A stretch of 46,741 bases of DNA from an uncultured Prevotella sp. (GTDB taxonomy: Bacteria; Bacteroidota; Bacteroidia; Bacteroidales; Bacteroidaceae): the NCBI GenBank assembly GCA_902798285.1, contig CADBVZ010000036.1:1-46741 (forward strand), written 5' to 3'. The notes beneath the pieces are model-generated. The model saw nothing but the letters and a program-made list of their open reading frames with translations, ran no database searches and was not told the origin of the DNA. The stretch's first letter is position 1; every line of letters starts with the position of its first letter. The position numbers and the translations under genes were made by a program. Of this stretch, positions 25,711-33,999 are shown one piece after another.

Positions 25711-27803
25711 TGGATATATTATCACAGGACATTAAGTTTCTTCCCGGCGTGGGACCTAACCGTAAAAAGATGCTGAGTAATGAACTCGGCATTGAGACTT
25801 ATGGTGACCTGCTTGAATACTATCCATACAAATATGTAGACCGCTCTAAGGTCTATACCATCCACGAACTCACGGGGGACATGCCTTTCGTGCAGGTGGT
25901 AGGCCGCATCATGAGCTTCGAAGCCTTCCCCATGGGACCGCGCAAGGAACGCGTGGTAGCCCACTTCACCGACGGCACAGCCATCTGCGATCTCACTTGG
26001 TTTAATGGTGGCAAATATGCTAAACAAAATTACAAAGTAGGCATCGATTATCTGGTCTTTGGAAAACCTACAGTATTCAACAACCGCATTAACTTCACCC
26101 ATCCCGACCTCGATGACGCATCAAAGGTCGATCTCTCCACCATGGGATTACAGCCCTATTATAACACCACGGAGAAGATGAAGAAAAGCGGACTTAACTC
26201 ACGTGCCATCGAGCGATTGACCAAGACACTGATAGAAAAACTCCCCACCCTACCCGAGACCATACCCGAATTCATCTCCCATCCCCTACATCTCGTAGGT
26301 CGCGATGACGCCCTGCGCACCGTCCATTATCCCCAGAACGCCAAGGATCTGGAGCGTGCCCGATTGCGTCTGAAATTCGAGGAGCTTTTCTTCATCCAAC
26401 TCAATATCCTGAGGTATGCCAGCGACCAACGGCGTAAGTACCGCGGCTACATTTTCTCGAAAGTGGGTGAGGTATTCAATACCTTCTACAGCAAATATCT
26501 CCCCTTCCCACTCACCGGTGCGCAGAAACGTGTTATCCGCGAGATACGCGTCGACACCGGTAGCGGTCGACAGATGAACCGCTTATTGCAGGGCGATGTA
26601 GGCAGCGGCAAGACGCTCGTGGCCCTTATGTCGATGCTCATTGCCATCGACAATGGCTACCAAGCCTGTATCATGGCACCCACCGAGATCCTGGCCGAAC
26701 AACATCTCCAGACCATTATGGGATTCCTAAAAGATATGGACATCCGTGTGGCATTGCTCACTGGCATCGTCAAGGGCAAACGTCGCGAGGAAGTACTCGA
26801 GGGACTACTCGACGGTACCATCCAGATACTTGTTGGCACACATGCCGTCATCGAAGACACAGTACAGTTCGCCCGTCTTGGCTTCGTAGTGGTCGACGAG
26901 CAGCACCGTTTCGGCGTGGCACAGCGTGCAAAACTCTGGAGCAAGAGCGCCAACCCGCCCCACGTACTCGTTATGACGGCCACCCCTATTCCCCGCACCC
27001 TCGCCATGACACTCTATGGCGACCTCGACGTGAGCGTCATCGACGAACTGCCGCCAGGACGCAAGCCCGTTCGCACCACCCATGTCTTCGACACCCGCAT
27101 GACCTCGCTCTACGACGGCATCCGTCAACAAATCAATGAAGGGCGACAAGTGTATATCGTATTCCCACTCATCGAAGAGAGCGAGAAGAGTGACTTAAAG
27201 AACTTGGAAGATGGTTTCGAGGTTTTAAAGGAAGCTTTCCCCGAGTTCCGCCTCAGCAAGGTACACGGTCGCATGAAGCCCAAAGACAAGGAGGAAGAGA
27301 TGCAGCGCTTCGTCAAAGGCGAGACACAGATACTTGTAGCTACTACAGTCATCGAGGTAGGCGTAAACGTACCAAACGCTTCGGTGATGGTTATCCTCGA
27401 AGCCCAGCGTTTCGGACTCGCCCAGCTCCATCAGTTGCGCGGTCGTGTTGGACGCGGTGCTGATCAGTCGTTTTGTATTCTCGTCACGCCCTATAAGCTC
27501 AGCGAAGAAACCCGTAAGCGTATCGACATCATGTGCGACACCAACGATGGCTTCCGTATTGCCGAAGCCGACCTAAAGTTGCGCGGTCCTGGCGACCTGG
27601 AAGGTACCCAACAGAGTGGTATGGCTTTCGACCTGAAGATAGCCGACATCGCCCGCGACGGACAGATTGTACAGTTGGCCCGCGACGAGGCTCAAAAGAT
27701 TATCGACGACGATCCTGAATGCAAATCCGAGAAATATGCATTATTATGGTTTCGTCTGCGTCAACTGCGCAAAACTAACATTAATTGGGCGGCTATTTCA
27801 TAG
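25710..27803 (+). CDS. recG: ATP-dependent DNA helicase RecG
   Basis: Remodels stalled replication forks and Holliday junctions. The protein has 697 residues, the usual RecG length. An N-terminal wedge/OB domain (about 55-150) is followed by the helicase core: Walker A GDVGSGKT, DEQHRFGV (motif II), MTATPIPRTLA (motif III), ATTVIEVGVNVPNAS and QLRGRVGRG (motif VI), then the RecG C-terminal domain with GPGDLEGTQQSG. It is the last gene of the DJ-1/ispD/recG operon. No hairpin terminator was seen in the 130 nt before the next gene. Confidence 0.97.
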   Translation: MDILSQDIKFLPGVGPNRKKMLSNELGIETYGDLLEYYPYKYVDRSKVYTIHELTGDMPFVQVVGRIMSFEAFPMGPRKERVVAHFTDGTAICDLTWFNGGKYAKQNYKVGIDYLVFGKPTVFNNRINFTHPDLDDASKVDLSTMGLQPYYNTTEKMKKSGLNSRAIERLTKTLIEKLPTLPETIPEFISHPLHLVGRDDALRTVHYPQNAKDLERARLRLKFEELFFIQLNILRYASDQRRKYRGYIFSKVGEVFNTFYSKYLPFPLTGAQKRVIREIRVDTGSGRQMNRLLQGDVGSGKTLVALMSMLIAIDNGYQACIMAPTEILAEQHLQTIMGFLKDMDIRVALLTGIVKGKRREEVLEGLLDGTIQILVGTHAVIEDTVQFARLGFVVVDEQHRFGVAQRAKLWSKSANPPHVLVMTATPIPRTLAMTLYGDLDVSVIDELPPGRKPVRTTHVFDTRMTSLYDGIRQQINEGRQVYIVFPLIEESEKSDLKNLEDGFEVLKEAFPEFRLSKVHGRMKPKDKEEEMQRFVKGETQILVATTVIEVGVNVPNASVMVILEAQRFGLAQLHQLRGRVGRGADQSFCILVTPYKLSEETRKRIDIMCDTNDGFRIAEADLKLRGPGDLEGTQQSGMAFDLKIADIARDGQIVQLARDEAQKIIDDDPECKSEKYALLWFRLRQLRKTNINWAAIS

Positions 27804-27933
27804 CCGATGGGTAGTTTTAGTGTTAAAAATACCCTAAACTTTGTTAACGGACACATTATTTATGCATGATTTTAGAATATTATTACTACCTTTGCAACCG
27901 AGTTTTTGCTCTAACATACAAACCATATCCATA

Positions 27934-28890
27934 ATGATAACAAGTAAAATATTCAAAACGACTGCAATTCTGGCACTGATGTCATTCACATCCACTCCTT
28001 CACAGGGACAGGATCTTTTAGCTCGTCAGGCTCCCGTTGACAGGAAGATGAAGGCAGTCGACTCCATAGTACTCAATCGACTGATTGAGCAGGAAATGTT
28101 CGAGAACCCCGCAAACGATCTGTATGATGAGTGGGACAACCAGCTCACCCATTACAATGGCGTAACTCTCCCCGACGAGGCTACCATTGATCTGCGCGGT
28201 TTCTGTATGCCTACGCCTAGCCGCGTGGTAACTTCTAATTTCGGTGCCCGCTGGGGTCGCCAGCACAAGGGCCTCGATATCAAGGTGTATATTGGCGATA
28301 CCATCCGTGCTGCTTTCAGCGGTAAGGTTCGCGTTGTAAAATATGAGCCTCGTGGTTACGGTAAGTATGTGGTAATCCGCCACTACAATGGTTTGGAGAC
28401 CTATTATGGCCACATGTCAGGCTGGCTCGTTAAGGAGAATCAGGAAGTAAAGGCTGGTGATCCTATCGGTCTGGGTGGTAACACTGGCCGTAGCACCGGT
28501 TCTCACCTCCACTTCGAGACTCGCCTTTGCGGTGTAGCCCTCAACCCCGCCCTCATGTTCGACTTCCGCAATCAGGATGTCACGGGCGATTTCTACACCT
28601 TCCGTCGTAGCAAGTATGCAGCTGAATCTGCTCAGGCCACACGTCTGCGTGGTGCCAATGCCGGTGGTAACAGCCGCTTCACCGATGATGGTGACGAGGA
28701 TTCAGAGCTCGCCATTGCAGCCCCCTCAGCCACTTTCGCTCCCGAGGTACATCTCCACAAGGTTAAGAAGGGTGAGACGCTTCAGGCCATCGCCCGCAAG
28801 TGCCACACCACGGTTGACGCCCTTTGCAAGCTCAACCACATTGGTAAGAACATCCGCCTGATGCCAGGCCAGATCTTGAAATACAATTAA
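27934..28890 (+). CDS. Exported M23 peptidase with C-terminal LysM
   Basis: Envelope protein of 318 residues likely to cut or regulate peptidoglycan cross-links. I start at the ATG at 27934, which opens a signal peptide (MITSKIFKTTAILALMSF) and lies downstream of the box TACCTTTG (27887-27894); the longer frame starts upstream of it. The M23 domain (about residues 85-200) carries FGARWGRQHKGLDIKV, YYGHMSGWLV and TGSHLHFETRL, so the metal ligands (His/Asp and HxH) are present and activity is plausible. A linker rich in Ser and Asp leads to a LysM motif at the end (HKVKKGETLQAIARKCHTTV). Confidence 0.92.
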   Translation: MITSKIFKTTAILALMSFTSTPSQGQDLLARQAPVDRKMKAVDSIVLNRLIEQEMFENPANDLYDEWDNQLTHYNGVTLPDEATIDLRGFCMPTPSRVVTSNFGARWGRQHKGLDIKVYIGDTIRAAFSGKVRVVKYEPRGYGKYVVIRHYNGLETYYGHMSGWLVKENQEVKAGDPIGLGGNTGRSTGSHLHFETRLCGVALNPALMFDFRNQDVTGDFYTFRRSKYAAESAQATRLRGANAGGNSRFTDDGDEDSELAIAAPSATFAPEVHLHKVKKGETLQAIARKCHTTVDALCKLNHIGKNIRLMPGQILKYN

Positions 28891-28908
28891 TTCCCTATAA
28901 ATAGAAGA

Positions 28909-28935
28909 AGCCCCGCTGATTGGCGGGGCTTTTTC
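28909..28935 (+). terminator. Rho-independent terminator after the M23 peptidase gene
   Basis: Stem AGCCCCGC/GCGGGGCT (28909-28916 and 28923-28930), loop TGATTG, followed by TTTTTC. The inner 16 nt are identical to those of the hairpin at 12661. Confidence 0.9.
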
Positions 28936-28993
28936 ATTCTAATCAAAGGCTTTCATCATTATTAGGAGCCTTCGGAAATATTTATCCTTTTCG

Positions 28994-29025
28994 TTTGGTG
29001 TTCACATAAAATATTCGTATCTTTG
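28994..29025 (+). promoter_or_regulatory. Promoter of dnaG
   Basis: TTTG at 28994-28997, 20 nt, TATCTTTG at 29018-29025. Only 9 nt separate it from the dnaG ATG. Confidence 0.82.
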
Positions 29026-29034
29026 CACTCGGTT

Positions 29035-30996
29035 ATGATTGACAGAGCTACGATAGATAAGATAATGGACGCCACGAACATTGTCGACGTGGTGGGAGAG
29101 TTCGTGACGCTACGTAAGGCGGGCGTGAACTATAAGGGCTTGTGTCCTTTCCACGACGATACAACACCCTCGTTCATGGTGTCGCCATCGAAACAGATAT
29201 GCAAGTGCTTTGCCTGTGGTGAGGGTGGTACGGCCATCAACTTCCTGATGAAGCACGAACAGATAACCTATCCCGAAGCCTTGCGCTGGCTGGCCAAGAA
29301 ATACAATATCGAGATTCAGGAGAAGGAACTGACCGACGAGGAGAAGAAAGAGCAGAGCGATCGCGAATCGATGTTCATCGTAAACGAGTGGGCGATGAAG
29401 TATTTCCAGGACATGCTGAAGAACGACCCGGATGGCATCGCCATCGGTAAGCAGTATTTCCGCAGTCGTGGCATCCGCGATGATATCATTGAGAAGTTCA
29501 ATCTGGGTTATGCGCTCCCCAAGCGTGATGCCTTGGCCTTAGCGGCCAAGAAAGCAGGTTACCAAGATGAGTTCCTACTGAAGACTGGACTATGTATTGA
29601 TGGAGAGAAAGGTATTCACGACCGCTACAGCGGGCGCGTGATTTTCCCATGGCTGAACGTAAGCGGCAAAGTGGTGGCCTTTGGCGGACGACTGTTGGAT
29701 GCCAGAACGAAAGGCGTGCAACAGAAATACGTAAACTCACCCGACTCAGAGATTTATCATAAGGAACGCGAGCTCTACGGACTCTTTCAGGCCAAGAAAG
29801 CCATTGCCAAGGAGGATCGTGTGTATATGGTGGAGGGTTATACCGACGTGATTGCCATGCATCAGTGCGGACTGGAGAATGTGGTGGCCAATTCGGGTAC
29901 GGCACTCTCATTGCATCAGATTAAGCTCCTGCGTCGATTTACACAGAACATCACCTTATTATATGATGGCGACGAAGCTGGTATCCATGCCGCTATGCGT
30001 GGTACCGATATGCTCTTGGCCGAGGGCATGAATGTCCAAGTGCTACTCCTGCCCGATGGCGATGACCCTGACTCGTTTTCCAAGAAACACAGTGCACAGG
30101 AGTTGAAGGACTATATCGAGAAGAATTCTACGGACTTCATTTCGTTTAAGACCAAGGTGACGATGGAGGGTATCACCGATCCCGTAAAGCGTTCAGAGGC
30201 TATCGGCGGTATCGTAAAAAGCATTTCCGTAATTCCCGATCAGATACTGCGTTCTACATATCTTAGTGAACTCTCCCAGCGCATGGGCATCAAGGAACAG
30301 ACGCTTCTGAACTCCATGAATGGCATGATCCGCAAGGATAAGGAGGAAAAAGAGAAAGAACGGGAGAGACAAGAATACAGGGAAACAGGGAGACAAGGAG
30401 TACAAGACAACACTCCTACTACTTCTAGTAATGTCCTGGACTCACTGAACTCCGTGTCTCCTTCTTCAGAGGTGGAGCGTTTACTCATCCAGGCAATCAT
30501 CCGTCATGGTGAAAAGGTGATCTACGAAAATGTGGAAACGGAAGATGGTGGGAAGATGAACCTGACTGTGGCACAGTATGTGGCCTACGATTTAGGCTCC
30601 GATGGTATTTCTTTCCAAGATGACCGCTACAACCATATACTCGAAGAAGCTGTGGCGCATAGTGGCGAGGAGGGTTTCGTAGCTGAGACCTATTTCATTC
30701 AACATCCTGACATCCAGATCAGTCAGTTGGCCGCCCATTTGGCCATCGATCGCCATCAGTTAGGTAAGAGTTTCCAGCTGAAGGAGCGTGAGGATGGTCT
30801 TCGTCAGCATGTGGTCCATCTAGTACTCGATCTGCGTATGGACATCGTTGAGAAACGTTTGAAAGAGATTAATCAGCAGTTGCGAACGGTGGGCTCTGAC
30901 ATGGAGAAGATGAAGCTGCTGCTTGAGGAGTTTAAAGACACACAACAGTTGCGCAATGCCCTAGCCAAACAGTTGGGCAATGATATCGTAGTATAG
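29035..30996 (+). CDS. dnaG: DNA primase
   Basis: Makes RNA primers at the replication fork. From the ATG at 29035 it has 653 residues; an earlier TTG at 29023 lies in the promoter box. Domains: CHC2 zinc ribbon (Cys37, His40, Cys58, Cys61 in LCPFHDD...CKCFACGEGG), TOPRIM core (MVEGYTDVIAMHQCG and LLYDGDEAGIHAAMRG), then a DnaB-interacting C-terminal region. A charged, low-complexity linker (about residues 435-475, KDKEEKEKERERQ) separates core and C-terminus and contains an inverted repeat in its DNA. The mRNA is predicted to be nearly leaderless. Confidence 0.96.
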   Translation: MIDRATIDKIMDATNIVDVVGEFVTLRKAGVNYKGLCPFHDDTTPSFMVSPSKQICKCFACGEGGTAINFLMKHEQITYPEALRWLAKKYNIEIQEKELTDEEKKEQSDRESMFIVNEWAMKYFQDMLKNDPDGIAIGKQYFRSRGIRDDIIEKFNLGYALPKRDALALAAKKAGYQDEFLLKTGLCIDGEKGIHDRYSGRVIFPWLNVSGKVVAFGGRLLDARTKGVQQKYVNSPDSEIYHKERELYGLFQAKKAIAKEDRVYMVEGYTDVIAMHQCGLENVVANSGTALSLHQIKLLRRFTQNITLLYDGDEAGIHAAMRGTDMLLAEGMNVQVLLLPDGDDPDSFSKKHSAQELKDYIEKNSTDFISFKTKVTMEGITDPVKRSEAIGGIVKSISVIPDQILRSTYLSELSQRMGIKEQTLLNSMNGMIRKDKEEKEKERERQEYRETGRQGVQDNTPTTSSNVLDSLNSVSPSSEVERLLIQAIIRHGEKVIYENVETEDGGKMNLTVAQYVAYDLGSDGISFQDDRYNHILEEAVAHSGEEGFVAETYFIQHPDIQISQLAAHLAIDRHQLGKSFQLKEREDGLRQHVVHLVLDLRMDIVEKRLKEINQQLRTVGSDMEKMKLLLEEFKDTQQLRNALAKQLGNDIVV

Positions 30997-31010
30997 TAAA
31001 AAAGTAAAAG

Positions 31011-32426
31011 GTGGATAGTTGGAAACTCATATTATTCAGTGTCTATCAGGTGTTCGTGGTAATGGCTATCATCCACGTGATACTCGACAACCGTCAACCA
31101 GCCAAGACGATGGCTTGGGCACTGGTGATATGGTTCGTTCCCATTGTGGGCATCGTGTTCTACCTCTTCTTCGGCATCAATACCCGCAAGGAGCGCTATG
31201 TAAGTGAGCGCAGTATGAACCTGCTTACCAAACGCTCGATGTTGGAGTTTGCTGAGCAGCAGAATCTCCGATTGCCAGAGCGTTATAAGCCCCTGATCGA
31301 CCTTTTTGTGAACCAGAACCTGACGCTGCCTTTTAAGGACAACGGGGTTACTGTGATGACGAACGGCATTGAGTTCTTCCCAGCGCTCTTGGCTGATATC
31401 AAAAAGGCAAAGAACCATATCCACATAGCTATGTATATCTTTGCCGACGATGCCCTTGGGCGATTGGTGGCCGATGCACTGATTGACAAGGTAAGAGAAG
31501 GTGTCGAGGTGCGATTGGTGTACGACGATGTGGGTTGCTGGAATGTAAAGCACCGTTTCTTTGAGCGTATGCGTGAGGAAGGTATCGAGGCCATGCCATT
31601 TATGCCCGTTCACTTCCCGCAGTTTACAAGTAAGGTGAACTATCGCAACCACCGTAAGATTATCGTTATCGACGGACAGGTAGGTTATATTGGTGGCATG
31701 AATATAGCTATGCGCTATGCGAATGCCAAGTGGCGCGACACGATGCTGAGAGTGACGGGCGGTGGCGTATATGCCCTGCAGAGAGCCTTCCTCGTCGACT
31801 GGTATTTTGTGGATCGTTCGCTGTTGTCCGACCGTAGGTTCTATCCGCCTATTGCCGATGATCAGCTTATCAACGACACGATATCGCAGGTAGTTACCAG
31901 CGGTCCCGTAACGCCTTATCCTGAGATTATGCAGGGTTTCGTACGAATCATTCTCGGTGCTCGTCGCTATCTGTATGTGGAGACGCCTTATTTCCTACCC
32001 AACGAGTCGGTGTTTTTCGCCCTGAAGACGGCCGCTCTGGCTGGCGTCGATGTCAGGGTACTTTGTCCAATGCATAGCGATGCCCGGTTTGTGGAGTGGG
32101 CCAGCCGCAGTTATCTGCGTGAGGCTGTGGAGGCAGGCGTACAAGTGAGTCTGTATGAGCCGGGATTCCTTCACTCAAAGCTATTGGTTTGTGATGATGC
32201 CATCTCCACCTGCGGATCAACCAACCTCGACTTCCGCAGTTTCGAGAATAACTTCGAGGCCAACATTTTCTTTTATGGTGAGGACGTTGCCCTTTGCATG
32301 AAGGATGTGTTCTTGAAGGATATGGAGCAATCGGTACCATTGACGGAGGTGCCAGGCCGTATGAGCAAGAAGATTACAGTAAGACTATGGGAGAGTCTTA
32401 CGAGGATGCTTTCTCCGTTGTTCTGA
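31011..32426 (+). CDS. cls: Cardiolipin synthase
   Basis: Membrane phospholipase D-type enzyme that condenses phosphatidylglycerol to cardiolipin. 471 residues from a GTG start, 14 nt after dnaG. Two N-terminal membrane helices (about residues 5-23 and 35-55, VIWFVPIVGIVFYLFFGIN) precede two PLD domains with intact HKD motifs: NHRKIIVIDG with GYIGGMN, and LHSKLLVCDD with STCGSTNLD. The 3' end overlaps the convergent rsmD gene by 29 nt. Probably co-transcribed with dnaG. Confidence 0.93.
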   Translation: MDSWKLILFSVYQVFVVMAIIHVILDNRQPAKTMAWALVIWFVPIVGIVFYLFFGINTRKERYVSERSMNLLTKRSMLEFAEQQNLRLPERYKPLIDLFVNQNLTLPFKDNGVTVMTNGIEFFPALLADIKKAKNHIHIAMYIFADDALGRLVADALIDKVREGVEVRLVYDDVGCWNVKHRFFERMREEGIEAMPFMPVHFPQFTSKVNYRNHRKIIVIDGQVGYIGGMNIAMRYANAKWRDTMLRVTGGGVYALQRAFLVDWYFVDRSLLSDRRFYPPIADDQLINDTISQVVTSGPVTPYPEIMQGFVRIILGARRYLYVETPYFLPNESVFFALKTAALAGVDVRVLCPMHSDARFVEWASRSYLREAVEAGVQVSLYEPGFLHSKLLVCDDAISTCGSTNLDFRSFENNFEANIFFYGEDVALCMKDVFLKDMEQSVPLTEVPGRMSKKITVRLWESLTRMLSPLF

Positions 32427-32949
32427 ATATCGAGAAGTTTACGCTGCCATAACTGCGATGCTCCACGAAATGGGGATCGTTGGAGAAGTCGTAGTCCTTG
32501 CCATGCTCAAACACAAAGACGCCATCGGGCTTCAGTAGATTCTTCTCAAAGATGAGACTGGGAATCTGGGGCAATTCCTTCAGAGCATAGGGTGGATCGG
32601 CAAAGATGAAGTCGAACTGTTGCTTACACGACTTGATAAAACGAAAAACATCACCGCGCAGAGGGACGCATACCTGCGTATCAAGCTTCTTCAGACAATC
32701 GGATATGAAACGATGGTGGTCGCGATCCATCTCTACGCTAATCACATGGGCACAGCCTCGTGATACCAGTTCGAGCGAGATGCTGCCAGTACCCGAGAAG
32801 AGATCTAGGGCGGTACAGTCCTCAAAGTCCAGATACCCTGTCAGCACATTAAAGATGTTCTCCTTGGCAAAGTCGGTTGTAGGCCTTGCCTTGAACGAAC
32901 GCGGAATCTCAAAATGCCGTCCCTTGTATTTTCCTGTGATAATCCTCAT
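32398..32949 (-). CDS. rsmD: 16S rRNA (guanine(966)-N2)-methyltransferase RsmD
   Basis: SAM-dependent methyltransferase that modifies G966 of 16S rRNA. 183 residues, normal length. It has the family start MRIITGKYKGRHFEIP, the RPTTDFAKENIFNVL segment, the SAM-binding LDLFSGTGSISLELVSRG and the catalytic FADPPY. It follows the DUF3822 gene by 28 nt of CT-rich direct repeats, an arrangement typical of Bacteroidetes, and its 3' end overlaps cls by 29 nt. Confidence 0.95.
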   Translation of the reverse strand: MRIITGKYKGRHFEIPRSFKARPTTDFAKENIFNVLTGYLDFEDCTALDLFSGTGSISLELVSRGCAHVISVEMDRDHHRFISDCLKKLDTQVCVPLRGDVFRFIKSCKQQFDFIFADPPYALKELPQIPSLIFEKNLLKPDGVFVFEHGKDYDFSNDPHFVEHRSYGSVNFSIFRTTEKASS

Positions 32950-32977
32950 TTTCTCAATTTCTCATTCTCTCAATTTC

Positions 32978-33778
32978 TCATCGTCCTTTCACGATAAGTG
33001 TCATCAGATCGTAGGGCATATTAGCTATCTTCGTAGCGGGCGCCTCCTGGAAATCGGCTGACGGGTTGATTACATAAGCCTTCTGCAGATAGCGTTTCAA
33101 CTCTTGGTACAACCACTCTTTCTCGGGTATGTCGCCAACGATATGCATCTCGTCGTGCTCAGCCTCCAGATGTAACTGCTTCCACACATAGAGCAGGAAA
33201 TATAGCGCATCGTGGGCATGCGAGGTCTCAAAACTGTTACAGAACTTAAAGCGATTCTGTTGAAAACTGAAAATATCGAGTTGCTTATGGTGGAAGTAAC
33301 CGTAGAGTTTACTGCGATGTCCCGTGTAGCTACGCTGGTGCAGATGATGCCACACGGGCGTCATGGCTTGTATATACTGCACCTCGTCAAAGCGATCGCC
33401 AATGGAAACTGCTACATCCTTGCTCACGGCAAAGAGACATACGGCCTTCAACTCAGGCAACACGTTGTAATGCACAATACGCTTTCCCATCTTCGTGGGA
33501 AAGGTATGGTCGAAAAGAGCTTCCTTATCTTCTTCCTCAAACTGTTCGATGGGCACCAACATCGATGGCGTATCAACAAGCACCTGAACCCTGCGTGTAT
33601 CAGTAGCCATCAGGTTAACGGTCTTGAAGGCCTCTCGCAGATTGGCCGTCATGGAAATGCCACCCTTCACAATATAGGGTTCAAAGATAACGGGACGCTC
33701 CTTATCGGTTGCGTCGGTCATCGTGAAGGAAAGCGTGTTCTTTCCTATGCGTATGGTCATCTTTCTTTTGTCCATCAT
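32978..33778 (-). CDS. DUF3822-family protein
   Basis: A 266-residue protein that I assign to DUF3822, a Bacteroidetes family usually encoded next to rsmD. The N-terminus (KMTIRIGKNTLSFTM) and the middle (YGYFHHKQLDIFSFQQNRF followed by ALYFLLYVWKQL) fit that family, which has an actin/hexokinase-like, PilM-like look, though I cannot verify the fold. No membrane segment. It overlaps a tiny upstream ORF by 4 nt and precedes rsmD. Function unknown. Confidence 0.8.
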   Translation of the reverse strand: MMDKRKMTIRIGKNTLSFTMTDATDKERPVIFEPYIVKGGISMTANLREAFKTVNLMATDTRRVQVLVDTPSMLVPIEQFEEEDKEALFDHTFPTKMGKRIVHYNVLPELKAVCLFAVSKDVAVSIGDRFDEVQYIQAMTPVWHHLHQRSYTGHRSKLYGYFHHKQLDIFSFQQNRFKFCNSFETSHAHDALYFLLYVWKQLHLEAEHDEMHIVGDIPEKEWLYQELKRYLQKAYVINPSADFQEAPATKIANMPYDLMTLIVKGR

Positions 33779-33870
33779 TTCCCGTTCATCACACTGGCCA
33801 CGCAGATGATGAGCAGTCCCACAGCTATCAGGGCCAGGATGATATTTGTCAGTTTGTCATTGAATTGCAT
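33775..33870 (-). CDS. 31-residue single-helix membrane protein
   Basis: Minus-strand ORF from the ATG at 33870: MQFNDKLTNIILALIAV... ending in MNGK. A short polar N-terminus is followed by one strongly hydrophobic helix of about 18 residues (IILALIAVGLLIICVASV). Its TGA overlaps the DUF3822 ATG (ATGA), which argues for translation and coupling. A TAACTTTG box (complement of 33880-33887) lies 9 nt upstream, so this would be the first gene of the DUF3822-rsmD transcript. No known family recognised. It could also be a leader peptide. Confidence 0.6.
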   Translation of the reverse strand: MQFNDKLTNIILALIAVGLLIICVASVMNGK

Positions 33871-33899
33871 AATCGCCTGCAAAGTTAGATAAAAAAAGC

Positions 33900-33971
33900 A
33901 ACACAGAGAAACAAAGATACTGAGTTTTTTGTTTTTTTATTAAAAACTCTGTGCCTCTGTAGCTTTGTGTT
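33900..33971. repeat. Dispersed palindromic CACAGAG repeat, copy B
   Basis: Same architecture as copy A at 24352: AACACAGAG left arm, the shared T-rich core (33921-33946 region), then CTCTGTGCCTCTGTAGC and TTTGTGTT on the right. It again occupies a divergent intergenic region, between the DUF3822 transcript and the helicase gene. Confidence 0.75.
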
Positions 33972-33999
33972 TAAAAAAAATGCTACCTTTGCATGCGAT

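Noticed and set aside
27841-27933. N-terminal extension of the M23 peptidase
   Set aside because: It crosses the TACCTTTG box at 27887-27894 and would bury the signal peptide.
29023-29034. TTG start for dnaG at 29023
   Set aside because: The codon lies inside the -7 promoter box; the ATG at 29035 gives the normal primase N-terminus.
31032-31652. 206-codon minus-strand frame
   Set aside because: Antisense shadow of cardiolipin synthase; no regulatory signal or family motif.
33212-33892. 226-codon open frame on the plus strand
   Set aside because: Antisense to the DUF3822 gene, whose frame, coupling and neighbour (rsmD) are convincing.
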